Positions 1 to 8,568 of a stretch of 64,000 nucleotides of DNA are shown here, one piece after another. Source of the stretch: Mucilaginibacter tundrae (GTDB taxonomy: Bacteria > Bacteroidota > Bacteroidia > Sphingobacteriales > Sphingobacteriaceae); NCBI RefSeq assembly GCF_013408825.1, contig NZ_JACCBZ010000003.1, forward strand, positions 496,001 through 560,000, in the 5' to 3' direction. The notes beneath the pieces were generated by a model, which saw nothing but the letters and a program-made list of their open reading frames with translations, had not been told where the DNA came from and made no database searches. Every line of letters begins with the position of its first letter. The stretch's first letter is position 1. A program made the position numbers and the translations under genes.

Positions 1-542
1 AGGTAAACTAACGCGATTACCAGCTGCATTGAGAAAAAGGTAGCGTGCATATCAATTGGTTCTGCAAAGTTATGGTTGATAAAAGCACCGGATAATATAG
101 CTAATACAGGCAATTGATAATGCCGGATGGTAACAAAGGCATCGGCATATAAATAAATAACAGTAATTGTACAAACGAGCGCGAATGCTAACAGCAATTG
201 CGACCGGTATTTTTTAACATCTAATGGGTTTAGACAAAAAAATACCGGAAATAGAAAAATAGGTATCTGTTTGCCCCAATCATTAAAGCCCTCGTTTTGG
301 TTGGCGCTGTAAAAGGTGCTTAATACCGTTATGAAAAATACAGATTGCAAAATTATAGTCCTCCATTTAAACAAAGGTTTAACTGTTCCTCGTTTTAAGT
401 GTATAAGCGTATGTATGCCATAACTTATCAATATTAAATGGCTATAAAACCTGTCGAAAGGCAGGCTTGCCATTAACAGCATTAAGTGGTAATAACTTAT
501 TTTATTAGCCAGGCTATCCTTTATTTGGAACAATCCGCTCAT
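1..542 (-). CDS. O-antigen ligase/polymerase-like membrane protein (3' end outside window)
   Basis: Reading the minus strand from an ATG at 542 gives an open frame of about 180 residues that runs off the window edge. It is hydrophobic and begins MSGLFQIKDS. It has the mix of membrane segments and short basic loops typical of the N-terminal half of Wzy/WaaL-type O-antigen polymerases or ligases (for example the stretch LPFDRFYSHL, then helices around residues 60-80, 110-130 and 145-160). The start lies inside the 3' end of the upstream glycosyltransferase gene (28-base overlap), as expected in a tightly packed polysaccharide operon. The conserved periplasmic loop that would separate ligase from polymerase is outside the window, so the exact role is inference. 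Confidence 0.7.
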   Translation of the reverse strand, partial: MSGLFQIKDSLANKISYYHLMLLMASLPFDRFYSHLILISYGIHTLIHLKRGTVKPLFKWRTIILQSVFFITVLSTFYSANQNEGFNDWGKQIPIFLFPVFFCLNPLDVKKYRSQLLLAFALVCTITVIYLYADAFVTIRHYQLPVLAILSGAFINHNFAEPIDMHATFFSMQLVIALVY

Positions 543-1647
543 GGTTTAAATTATAATGACTTTCCATAATAAATTGCTCGTACTCGTCAATTATCTTTTC
601 CCAGTTAAACTGGTATTTTATTTTATGCAAATTGTTGCTCACCATCATCTTTTCAATATCATGCCGCTGAACGGTTTCAACCAGGTTACGTACCTCTTTA
701 GCGTTAGAAAAATAGAAAGCATCAGAGTTCAATACAGATTTATTAAAAGGATTATTATGCGCCGCTATAAGCGCTTCGCTGGCCATGGCTTCCAGTAATG
801 AAGGGTTTGTACCACCAACACTATGCCCGTGGAAATACAGGTACGAATTGTTTTGTAACGAACGCACTTTACCGGTATCAAAAATCGACCCTTTAAATTC
901 TATCCTTTCGTCGTTCTTAAATTTATTGGTGATAAACTTGCCGAAACGGTTGCCGGTATCGCCCAAAACCTTAAACTTACGGTGCGAGCTGCTGTTGTTA
1001 AAGCCTTCCAAAATAGTTTCTATGTTATTTTCAGGCTCCATCCTAGCCATCAGCAAAAAGTAATCTTCCTTTAAAGCCTCGCTATAGTCAACCTGCTCCC
1101 GTTCTTCATCAGAAAACAGATCAGCGCCATAAGGGATGTATTTGCTGTTGACATTGTATTTATCAGCGAGATAAGATTTGATCACCATGGAATCAGAAAT
1201 GTAAAACTGGCTATGTTTTACCGCCAATTTCTCAGCATACCGCAAAAACTTTTGTACCGATGGCGAGTACTTTGATCTTTTCCATTCCAGCCCATCCATG
1301 TTGGTGATGATGGTGCTGTTTGGCGGATACAACTTCCCCCATACTGAACTGCTTGTGTAGCCCATTATCAAAACCACGTCGAACTTTCTTTTTCGGGCAT
1401 CGAGCAGGCAGTTCAAATCATACACAAACTGTCCGGCAGCTCCCATGATGTATTCGGGATCATAGCAGTGTATTATTTCTACACCGTTCCAGCTTTTTTC
1501 CTGATAAGCATGATTATGCGAATTATAAACAGAAACTGAATGCCCTCGTTTTACCAATCCTTCCGAAACATATTCTGATATATGTTCAAAACCACCATAA
1601 TGGTTGGGGATACCGCGTGTACCCAAAATTGCTACTCTTAATTTCAT
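514..1647 (-). CDS. Glycosyltransferase, DUF1972/GT4-like
   Basis: A 377-residue cytoplasmic glycosyltransferase. The N-terminus (LGTRGIPNHYGGFEHISEYV) is the hallmark of the DUF1972 domain, found in GT4-type rhamnosyl- or glucosyltransferases of capsule and O-antigen loci. A GT-B C-terminal half follows, with an ARMEPENN donor-site segment near residue 200 and HGHSVGGTNPSLLEAMAS near 275-290, where the conserved acidic residue of the retaining GT4 E-x7-E region lies. It probably adds one sugar to a lipid-linked repeat unit on the inner face of the inner membrane. Its start overlaps the stop of the upstream gene by 4 bases, so the two are likely translationally coupled. The sugar specificity cannot be read from sequence. 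Confidence 0.88.
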   Translation of the reverse strand: MKLRVAILGTRGIPNHYGGFEHISEYVSEGLVKRGHSVSVYNSHNHAYQEKSWNGVEIIHCYDPEYIMGAAGQFVYDLNCLLDARKRKFDVVLIMGYTSSSVWGKLYPPNSTIITNMDGLEWKRSKYSPSVQKFLRYAEKLAVKHSQFYISDSMVIKSYLADKYNVNSKYIPYGADLFSDEEREQVDYSEALKEDYFLLMARMEPENNIETILEGFNNSSSHRKFKVLGDTGNRFGKFITNKFKNDERIEFKGSIFDTGKVRSLQNNSYLYFHGHSVGGTNPSLLEAMASEALIAAHNNPFNKSVLNSDAFYFSNAKEVRNLVETVQRHDIEKMMVSNNLHKIKYQFNWEKIIDEYEQFIMESHYNLNHERIVPNKG

Positions 1648-2717
1648 ATAGCTGCTAATTGATATGCTTTTAATGTTTGTAGGGCCGAATGTTTCCAGGT
1701 GTATTTGGTCAGTATTTTTTGGCGAAGTGCGTCATCAACAGGTGCTTCACTTGCCCGTTTAATGGCCTTAAATATGCTTTTCGGGTTTCCGGGATCACAG
1801 TAATAGGCATAATCTTCAAAATACTCTTTCGTATCGCCCTTGTCTGTTATCACCAGGTTACAGCCCATGGTTGCCGCTTCTATTGAGCTTAAGCCCGTAG
1901 TTTCGAACCAGCTTGGTAACACATGTACTTTAGCCAGTTGATAATATTGAACCAACTCGCTTTGCGGCAAGTGATCTATAAAACTCACATTGGCCGTAGC
2001 AATGCTTCTGCACTCGTTATAATAATTAACCTGGTTTGGTGAGCTGGTGCCGATTATCAATAGTCTGTACTCTGTATTATTTAAGGCTTTAATCAGGTTG
2101 ATCTGATTTTTAATCCCTTCTATTCGCGCCACGCAGATTACTAACTTTTCATCTTTTGGGATTGATTTGTCCCATTTAAAAACTGCGGGATTGATGCCAT
2201 TGGGCACAATGATGCTATTAACCTGCTCCAAATAATTTTGGCCAACCCGTTTGTATTCCGATTTGGAGTTTGGGAGGATCATCGTAGCCTTATTCAATAT
2301 TTCGAGGATACTTTTTCGCTGGCCTTTCCAGATATAATTAATACTGGAAAGATGATCTTTACCCATTAGCCACCTTGCCATGGTTTTTAGGTACTCGATG
2401 CTATCAGAAGGCAAAAAGCTGAATAACACACCTATGCCTTTGCGATGATGTTTGTCATATTCGCTGTAATTGCACAATATGGTAGATACCACATAAGGTT
2501 TCCCCGATTTTTTGCCGTGATAAAGTATATCAGCAGGCCGGGTTATATTGAAAAAATGCAGCAGGTTATATTTTGCATAGTCAATGCGCTCGTTTGATAG
2601 TAATATATTTACATCAACCCCCAGTTCGGTAAGCTGTTGCGCTGTTTGCACAATCTGTACCGTATCGCCGCCGCGAACTGTATATAATGTCGACCGTGTT
2701 ATTAATGCTACTTTCAT
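1644..2717 (-). CDS. Glycosyltransferase family 4 protein
   Basis: A 357-residue GT-B glycosyltransferase. The N-terminal domain opens with MKVALITRSTLYTVRGGDTV, giving the first beta strand and a Gly-rich acceptor loop. The C-terminal domain has the donor-site segment VARIEGIKNQINLIKAL near 195-210 and LPSWFETTGLSSIEAATMG near 275-292, the classic GT4 E-x7-E region (E280 and E288 approximately). It is expected to transfer a nucleotide-activated sugar to the growing repeat unit. It overlaps its neighbours by 4 bases downstream and 1 base upstream. Donor and acceptor are unknown. Confidence 0.9.
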   Translation of the reverse strand: MKVALITRSTLYTVRGGDTVQIVQTAQQLTELGVDVNILLSNERIDYAKYNLLHFFNITRPADILYHGKKSGKPYVVSTILCNYSEYDKHHRKGIGVLFSFLPSDSIEYLKTMARWLMGKDHLSSINYIWKGQRKSILEILNKATMILPNSKSEYKRVGQNYLEQVNSIIVPNGINPAVFKWDKSIPKDEKLVICVARIEGIKNQINLIKALNNTEYRLLIIGTSSPNQVNYYNECRSIATANVSFIDHLPQSELVQYYQLAKVHVLPSWFETTGLSSIEAATMGCNLVITDKGDTKEYFEDYAYYCDPGNPKSIFKAIKRASEAPVDDALRQKILTKYTWKHSALQTLKAYQLAAI

Positions 2718-3670
2718 TATCCTGTTATTTTGTTTAACCAGTTAATAATTGTGGCCGGTAAAAAACTCACTGTATATATGAGGTAATTATCCAAACGAAG
2801 TGGATTTAGGCTAATAGCTTTGGCCACATTGAACCGTGCTTTTTCGGGTTGATAATTATTGAGCAAATACTTTTTACCGCATAAGGCATAATAAGCGCCT
2901 TCTTTTACTTTGCGCGAATGATTTTTGCCGCTGATCTGTTGCAGCACATCACCTTCAACAGCAGTTATGCTGCGGTTTTTTAGGGTAGTATATTTAATAT
3001 CAAGAAACTTTTTAGAGTGCCATTTTTCATCTATCGTAATTGATTCGGGATTGAGCCTAACCTTAATCAGTGCCTGCGAAAGATTGCAGGCTTTTTCATT
3101 AGCCAATATGTTCACCCATAAAAAGTGATCTTCATAAGTGTAAGCATGCTCATTGTAGCTGCCATTTTTTACGATGACATCCTTTTTATACATTACACTG
3201 GAGTGTATAAATGGACAAACAGAGTACTTTAATTGGTGGATCTCTTCGTTCAAATGCGCAACCGGGTGATGTGTAAAAATGTAATGGCCTGTCGCGTCAA
3301 CATAATCAGCTGCAGAACCTATGATGCTGTATTCGGGATAAGCAGTAATAAATTCATATTGAATTTTTAATCTGTCGGGATGGCAAATATCATCAGCATC
3401 AAAGCGGGCTATATATTGCGAACGTGCATGTAATAAACCCAGGTTCAGGGCAGATGACACACCTTCATTGGATTGGCTAACCAGTATAATACGGTTATCA
3501 TTAAAGGAGTTAATAATCCGCTCCGTGCCATCTGTTGACCCGTCGTTAACTATCAGTAATTCAAAGTCGATAAACGATTGTTTTAATATTGATGAAATAG
3601 CTTCAGCAATATATTTTTCTGCATTATAGGCAGGCATCAGAACAGTAACCAATGGATTATTGCTATTCAT
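2717..3670 (-). CDS. Glycosyltransferase family 2 protein
   Basis: A 317-residue GT-A enzyme. The first 110 residues carry the family 2 signature: VTVLMPAYNAEKYIAEAI at the start, VNDGSTDGT near 42-50, and the metal-binding D-x-D-type motif ARFDADDICHPDR near 90-100. Residues 100-220 supply the acceptor-binding part, and the C-terminal 80 residues are poorly conserved. It is an inverting transferase by family. Its last base is shared with the next gene, and its start overlaps the upstream polymerase gene by 8 bases. No membrane anchor is evident beyond a hydrophobic patch near the C-terminus. Confidence 0.92.
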   Translation of the reverse strand: MNSNNPLVTVLMPAYNAEKYIAEAISSILKQSFIDFELLIVNDGSTDGTERIINSFNDNRIILVSQSNEGVSSALNLGLLHARSQYIARFDADDICHPDRLKIQYEFITAYPEYSIIGSAADYVDATGHYIFTHHPVAHLNEEIHQLKYSVCPFIHSSVMYKKDVIVKNGSYNEHAYTYEDHFLWVNILANEKACNLSQALIKVRLNPESITIDEKWHSKKFLDIKYTTLKNRSITAVEGDVLQQISGKNHSRKVKEGAYYALCGKKYLLNNYQPEKARFNVAKAISLNPLRLDNYLIYTVSFLPATIINWLNKITG

Positions 3671-5324
3671 AATTCAATGGTTTTAAGTGTGCGGTCTCTT
3701 TAATGTTAAGCAGCAATAGCAGTTCAAAAAATACAACTACCGATAATTGCTCAAACCAGTAATCGGTAAGAAATACAGCCAGCATCAATACCAGGATTGG
3801 TACGCCGTAGGTAAGGCTCTTGATGTGCCGGGTAAAGTATCCTAAATAAAATATCACAAACGCGGTTATGCCTAACAATCCATATTCAGCTAATAGCTGG
3901 TCATATACAGAAAACGGGCTGTTGGTTAATGAATGAAGCTCCCTCCTTTTACTAAAGAAGTTCAAATACACATCCAAGTGGTTAACCAGAAAATTGTAGT
4001 TGATGTAAATATATTTAGCTGGGAACCCACCACTAAAATCCAGCCCGGTGGCTTTAAATGCGAGTTTGGACGAGAAATTACCCATACCACTACCCAATAA
4101 TATTTTTGCCGGATGACCTTTTAAGAAGTTTACTGTTTGTTTAGCACCAATTACCTTGCCCGGCAAATGCATTATAAAGGAGTCCTGTCCTGATAAGTGC
4201 AACTCCGCTCTATGAAGATTTATGAAGGCAAGTAATTTGCGTTGTTCGGCTGGGGTATCGGTTGGAGTTTGATAAGGGGGAGTATTAATATCAGCACCAA
4301 TTAAAACAACCCGACCAGCGTCAGTTTTAGGTAAACTTACAGGTATAATTACCATTGTCGGGTTAGCTGTCTTGTGATTAATCCCGAGAGCTTTTAGGCT
4401 GTCGAGATAATGCTTAGCAAATTTTCTTTTTGCAAAATCCGGGTCTTTTGAGTTATGTGTAGTATTTAATGCAACGGTATTTTTAAACGGTGGATGCGGC
4501 GGATTGATGATATTTTTAAAAGTTTCGTGCACATATTGATTGTTTTGGGGAGATACTTTCGCCAAAAAAACAATCAAAAACATACAGCATATAGCGATTA
4601 CACTTTTTTGATCGCGGTTGGTTTTAAATAAGAATAGCCCGGTTAATACCAGCAACAAAGCTATATTCATAAAATTACTGGCTGTTAGTAGCAGTACAAC
4701 CATGCAAATCAAAACCATCAGCGGCATTTTTCGGGTCAGAAAATAAACAACCCCAAAAGCATTGATAACCGCGTTGGTTGTGGATATATCAAAGGTTACG
4801 CCCTTGATATAATCACCTGTGCCTAAAAAATATTTCTGGTATTGCCCCTGGTAACGGAACGGGTTAATGGCATGCGCATCAACCATAATATATGCCAGTA
4901 TACCGAATGACACAACTGTATTGATCACGAAAAATACAAGAATGGTATTATGTAATACCTTTACATTATTTTTTTCGACCGATAACTTTATTTGATGAAT
5001 AGCTAGCACACATAAAAGCCAAAAGCCAATCCCAATGGCAAATACCACAACGTAATTTGAACTATTATAACTTTTATTAATGATGAAGTTGATGAATGCG
5101 ATAATAATCACGAGTGGATAAAAAAGTGGCAATCGCGAGTTTTTGAAGCTAAATCCGAACTTGAAATTAAACTGGAGTAAATAAATAATAATGATGGCTA
5201 TTATTTTTACCGCCAACTTCACATCTAAAAAAAGCAGCAGGAACAGAAGGAGTTTCCAGTCCACATAAGTCTGTAGCTTTTTTAAATTAAAACCGGCAAT
5301 ACTTAAAGTCATTTCGTCAATCAA
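3663..5324 (-). CDS. O-antigen polymerase/ligase-like membrane protein
   Basis: A 553-residue polytopic protein with about ten hydrophobic segments (for example 22-50, 68-83, 92-110, 126-147, 200-233, 243-256, 482-500, 505-545). One long hydrophilic loop spans roughly residues 257-478. This layout (several helices, a large periplasmic loop, a few C-terminal helices) is typical of Wzy polymerases and WaaL ligases. The loop contains GSGMGNFSSKLAF and, near its end, SVYDQLLAEYGLLG, resembling the conserved H/N-x-x-hydrophobic-L-E-x-G-L-L-G stretch of Wzy_C proteins. The loop of over 200 residues is unusually long. With a second candidate at the window's left edge, the locus appears to have two such proteins, and which is polymerase or ligase is not decided. 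Confidence 0.78.
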   Translation of the reverse strand: MIDEMTLSIAGFNLKKLQTYVDWKLLLFLLLFLDVKLAVKIIAIIIIYLLQFNFKFGFSFKNSRLPLFYPLVIIIAFINFIINKSYNSSNYVVVFAIGIGFWLLCVLAIHQIKLSVEKNNVKVLHNTILVFFVINTVVSFGILAYIMVDAHAINPFRYQGQYQKYFLGTGDYIKGVTFDISTTNAVINAFGVVYFLTRKMPLMVLICMVVLLLTASNFMNIALLLVLTGLFLFKTNRDQKSVIAICCMFLIVFLAKVSPQNNQYVHETFKNIINPPHPPFKNTVALNTTHNSKDPDFAKRKFAKHYLDSLKALGINHKTANPTMVIIPVSLPKTDAGRVVLIGADINTPPYQTPTDTPAEQRKLLAFINLHRAELHLSGQDSFIMHLPGKVIGAKQTVNFLKGHPAKILLGSGMGNFSSKLAFKATGLDFSGGFPAKYIYINYNFLVNHLDVYLNFFSKRRELHSLTNSPFSVYDQLLAEYGLLGITAFVIFYLGYFTRHIKSLTYGVPILVLMLAVFLTDYWFEQLSVVVFFELLLLLNIKETAHLKPLNYE

Positions 5325-5422
5325 TCAGTTTCAGAACCAGTTTTTATTAAACCTGTTACAAAAGAGATTACGACCTGAAAATTGAAAAGGTTGCCTGCTA
5401 CGAGAAACTACGAGCTATTTAT

Positions 5423-6838
5423 TTAATTGAGTAAAACAGCAAAAGAGTTACGATCGGATAATTTAAGTTGCTTACTTACAAAAAGCAGAATGATATAAAA
5501 TACAATTGCTGCCGGTAATGCCAGCCAGCAATTGGCAAATAGCATTTTAGAAGCAAAGCCGCTTATTAAAGCACTTACGGTACAAAAAGATAATGGTAGC
5601 CAAAGATGAGTTAGGCCTGCAACGGTATTGTTTTTTAAATAGTAAGCAGATTGTACCACACAGGCTAATAGAAAAGCAAAAGCCGCACCCTCGTTTTTAA
5701 AAATGGGGATGAGTACAATATCAAACCCTACGTTTACCAATAACGTGATAACAAATGATATCAGGATAGCTTTCAATCGTCCTTGTGCGAAAAATATGGT
5801 CCACAGAAAATTATTGATATACAAAAATGGCATGCACAGTGATAAAATAAATATAGTTTTTACATTTATTACCCCATATTTACCCGAGGTGATATCATCA
5901 ATAACAGGTGCCCAGCAAATATTAAGCACCAAAGCCACCAAGGCCGCCACGATCATCTCAATGCGCAGCAGTATTTTGAGTTCATTAACCCGAATTTCAG
6001 TTTGCTGAAACATTTTGGTAAAACATGGGATAAGTATGGGGGCTATTACTAAAAGCGGCAGCGTGGCTATTTCAAATATCTTATAAGCAAAGCTATATTC
6101 AGCAAGGCTTATTGCTGAAACCATAAAACCGATAAATATCCAGTCGAACCGGGCCAGAGCTGAAGTTATCAGAACAACACCAGTTTGAGGGAGAGATTCG
6201 CGGAGCAGGTTTGAATAACCGATTCTATCCCATTTAATATCTACTTTTAATTTGATAGACCTATCGAATAAAAAGAAACAAACAATAGTTTCAGCTATAT
6301 CTCCAAATACAAATACTGAAACTATTGTAAAAACACTCAGATGATAAATTAAATAAAATCCAACAAGAACCAGACAACGAAGAATATTGGAGCTAACAGA
6401 CATGTAAGCCAGTAGCTTGAATTTTTCCAAGCCATTGACAACCTGTTTAAGTGGAGTAGAAAAAAACAGCATCGCTTTGCCTATCGACATTAATAACAAC
6501 AGGTTATAAGTATAATTATCGGACTGGAATAAGAAATAGCCTATAATTAAAATCGCATAAAACACAAATCCTGCAAGTAAAACATGCAGCATGTAAATGG
6601 AAAGTACCGATGAGATTTCAGTTCCCGCTGCGATTTTTTTGATTATTAGCTGATCTATACCAAAAGAAAGAATATTGAAAGCAGCAAGCAAAATAGCCAT
6701 TACAAGATTGATCTGTCCGAAATTATATTTATCAAGACCAATCGACAAAACATAAAATATCCCGAAACCAAATACCTGGTTAATAATAAGCTGAGTGGCA
6801 TTTGCGGAAAGATTTTTTACCAGTCGGCTTTTCATCAA
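5423..6838 (-). CDS. Wzx-type oligosaccharide flippase
   Basis: A 471-residue integral membrane protein of the polysaccharide-transport branch of the MOP superfamily. The N-terminus (LVKNLSANATQLIINQVFGFG) matches the amphipathic lead-in and first helix of Wzx/RfbX proteins, and the chain can be divided into about 12-14 helices with short loops. Its likely role is to flip the undecaprenyl-linked repeat unit across the inner membrane for the polymerase encoded next to it. A 98-base gap separates it from the polymerase gene and 16 bases from the upstream glycosyltransferase. It is moderately A+T-rich like the rest of the locus. Confidence 0.9.
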   Translation of the reverse strand: MMKSRLVKNLSANATQLIINQVFGFGIFYVLSIGLDKYNFGQINLVMAILLAAFNILSFGIDQLIIKKIAAGTEISSVLSIYMLHVLLAGFVFYAILIIGYFLFQSDNYTYNLLLLMSIGKAMLFFSTPLKQVVNGLEKFKLLAYMSVSSNILRCLVLVGFYLIYHLSVFTIVSVFVFGDIAETIVCFFLFDRSIKLKVDIKWDRIGYSNLLRESLPQTGVVLITSALARFDWIFIGFMVSAISLAEYSFAYKIFEIATLPLLVIAPILIPCFTKMFQQTEIRVNELKILLRIEMIVAALVALVLNICWAPVIDDITSGKYGVINVKTIFILSLCMPFLYINNFLWTIFFAQGRLKAILISFVITLLVNVGFDIVLIPIFKNEGAAFAFLLACVVQSAYYLKNNTVAGLTHLWLPLSFCTVSALISGFASKMLFANCWLALPAAIVFYIILLFVSKQLKLSDRNSFAVLLN

Positions 6839-6854
6839 TATTAAAGATGCGATA

Positions 6855-7652
6855 TTAATATTCTATTACAAAACTGTCCTTATACACTTGCGTTTTTGGC
6901 TTAATACATTGCATGTGGTTAAGCAGATAATATTTACGCCAGGTATTTTTTACTGTGATCTTGGCTATTTTCCACCCTGCACGTCCATCTAAAAAACCTA
7001 AATAAAAAATATAGTTTTTTAAAAAACCGAACATTGGCGATATATAGAGTTTAATTACGCCCGCCCTCTTACCGCTATTTAAGTATTTAACAGCACTAAG
7101 CTTTGCATATAATTTACTTTTAACATTATATTCATCAGCATTTTTAACTGAATAATGGTGCAAGTAACCAGGTATTTTTCTCACCTCTATGTTTTGGGGT
7201 AGTACAAGTGTTTCATGCACAGTGGTGTCAAGCCAGCGTACCAGTTTCCGGTTAAATAAACGGATGTGATGGTCATTTCCCCAGCTACCAAAGCGCACCA
7301 TCTTATCGCCAAAGTAAGTGCGGAATTTTATATCGAATACAACTGTCGGGTTTATATAATCCAGCTGATGTAATGCTGTAATTAATTCGTCGTCGGGAAC
7401 TTCATCTGCATCAATGCTTAAAATCCAATCATATTTGGCCACATCAATGCCTTTGTTCTTATTTGCCCCGTAACCATCCCAATTTTTATGATATACCTTA
7501 CAACCCAAGGTATTGATATTGTTATAGGTGCAATCAGCAATACCATTATCTATAATAACAATATCATCCGTGATCAGCTTTGCTTTATTAATGCATCCGG
7601 CAAGTATTTCAGCCTGATTTTTGGTAATTATAACTATAGAAACCGCAACCAT
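6855..7652 (-). CDS. Glycosyltransferase family 2, WaaE/KdtX-like
   Basis: A 265-residue GT-A enzyme and the first gene of the polysaccharide operon. It starts VAVSIVIITKNQAEILAGCI, has IIDNGIADCT near 33-43 instead of the usual D-G-S-x-D-x-T, and an intact metal site LSIDADEVPDDELI near 78-92. The segment FRTYFGDKMVRFGSWGNDHH near 105-125 and the short overall length fit the LPS core beta-1,4-glucosyltransferase (WaaE/KdtX-like) subgroup. The loss of the canonical DGSxD serine/aspartate is a mild oddity. The ATG at 7652 is well placed, followed upstream by a non-coding divergent region. Confidence 0.87.
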   Translation of the reverse strand: MVAVSIVIITKNQAEILAGCINKAKLITDDIVIIDNGIADCTYNNINTLGCKVYHKNWDGYGANKNKGIDVAKYDWILSIDADEVPDDELITALHQLDYINPTVVFDIKFRTYFGDKMVRFGSWGNDHHIRLFNRKLVRWLDTTVHETLVLPQNIEVRKIPGYLHHYSVKNADEYNVKSKLYAKLSAVKYLNSGKRAGVIKLYISPMFGFLKNYIFYLGFLDGRAGWKIAKITVKNTWRKYYLLNHMQCIKPKTQVYKDSFVIEY

Positions 7653-7701
7653 ATTAATATTTATCCGGCCTTATTAGCTGAATGTTATTAATATATCGCA
7701 G

Positions 7702-7740
7702 GATGCAGGCAAAGGGTTGCCTGCATCAATATTTTTTGTT
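7702..7740 (+). terminator. Strong hairpin followed by a T-rich tract
   Basis: A perfect 11-base inverted repeat (7702-7712 with 7717-7727, arms GATGCAGGCAA and TTGCCTGCATC, 4-base loop) is followed on the plus strand by ATATTTTTTGTTTTTTTT. This is textbook intrinsic-terminator form for a plus-strand transcript, but no plus-strand gene lies to its left. Read the other way, it sits in the leader of the polysaccharide operon without a T tract. See findings. Confidence 0.65.
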
Positions 7741-7840
7741 TTTTTTCTTACGGAGAAACGTTAAGGACTTATATTTACCAAACATCTTTGATGAATTTAA
7801 TTTATTGATAGTGAGTAAATTATAATATATTCCTATTTTA

Positions 7841-7857
7841 TTGCCTCTAACAGGCAA
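7841..7857. promoter_or_regulatory. Short palindrome related to the 7702-7727 hairpin
   Basis: TTGCCT at 7841-7846 and AGGCAA at 7852-7857 form a 6-base inverted repeat with a 5-base loop. The arm sequence repeats the TTGCCTG/CAGGCAA core of the larger hairpin 130 bases away. It lies about 70 bases upstream of the sigma factor start, so it may be an operator or an RNA structure in the leader. The function is inference. Confidence 0.4.
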
Positions 7858-7926
7858 CCTTTATTTATTTATTAACGTGATACAACTATATAGATAGAAA
7901 TTTTAAAGGAATAAGTAATAACCCAT

Positions 7927-8568
7927 ATGGGCGAAGAAGAGTTACATGAACTGGTCAGGGGCTGTATAAAGCAGGATAGGAAATGCCAGAAATTGCTGTA
8001 TAAAGCTTTTTATGGTTTTGCTATGGGGATATGCCTTCGCTATACCAATGATCGTGACGAAGCTTCCGGAGTTATGAACCAGGGTTTTTTTAAGGTATTT
8101 ACACATATTGATAGTTTTGATACTACGAGGCCTTTTAAAGCATGGCTGGGCCGCATTATGATGAATGCTTCGATTGATCATTACCGATCGAACCTAAAAA
8201 TGGCTTATACTGATGATTTGGACAAAGCCGAGCATTTAAGCGATGGAGAACTACCTGACAGGAATTTGAATTATAATGACTTGTTAGCGATGGTTCAACT
8301 GCTTCCGCCCGCTTACAGAACCGTTTTTAATCTCTTCGCTATCGAAGGATATTCGCACGAAGAGATTTCGGTGATGCTGAATATTAACACCGGCACATCT
8401 AAATCAAACCTGCATAAGGCTAGGCTTAAACTTAAAAAAATGATATTAGAGGCAGATTTGCCTAACAAAAATACTAATTATAACACAAGAACAGATTATA
8501 TACCTATTGTAGCATTAAACGCCATTAATATTCAGGGTGTATTTTTAAACAGGGGTATCAGAGGATGA
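7927..8568 (+). CDS. ECF-family RNA polymerase sigma-70 factor
   Basis: A 213-residue sigma factor with only regions 2 and 4. Region 2 lies at about 22-95, with FYGFAMGICLRYTNDRDEAS and the promoter-melting/-10 recognition stretch FDTTRPFKAWLGRIMMNASID. Region 4 is at about 113-175, with LPPAYRTVFNLFAIEGYSHEEISVMLNI, its helix-turn-helix. The last 35 residues form a short tail that is not part of the family core. The gene overlaps the next one by 4 bases (ATGA), so sigma factor and membrane partner are probably made together. It likely directs RNA polymerase to its own promoter and a small regulon under control of the downstream protein. No canonical TAnnTTTG box was seen directly upstream, which fits autoregulation. 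Confidence 0.92.
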   Translation: MGEEELHELVRGCIKQDRKCQKLLYKAFYGFAMGICLRYTNDRDEASGVMNQGFFKVFTHIDSFDTTRPFKAWLGRIMMNASIDHYRSNLKMAYTDDLDKAEHLSDGELPDRNLNYNDLLAMVQLLPPAYRTVFNLFAIEGYSHEEISVMLNINTGTSKSNLHKARLKLKKMILEADLPNKNTNYNTRTDYIPIVALNAINIQGVFLNRGIRG

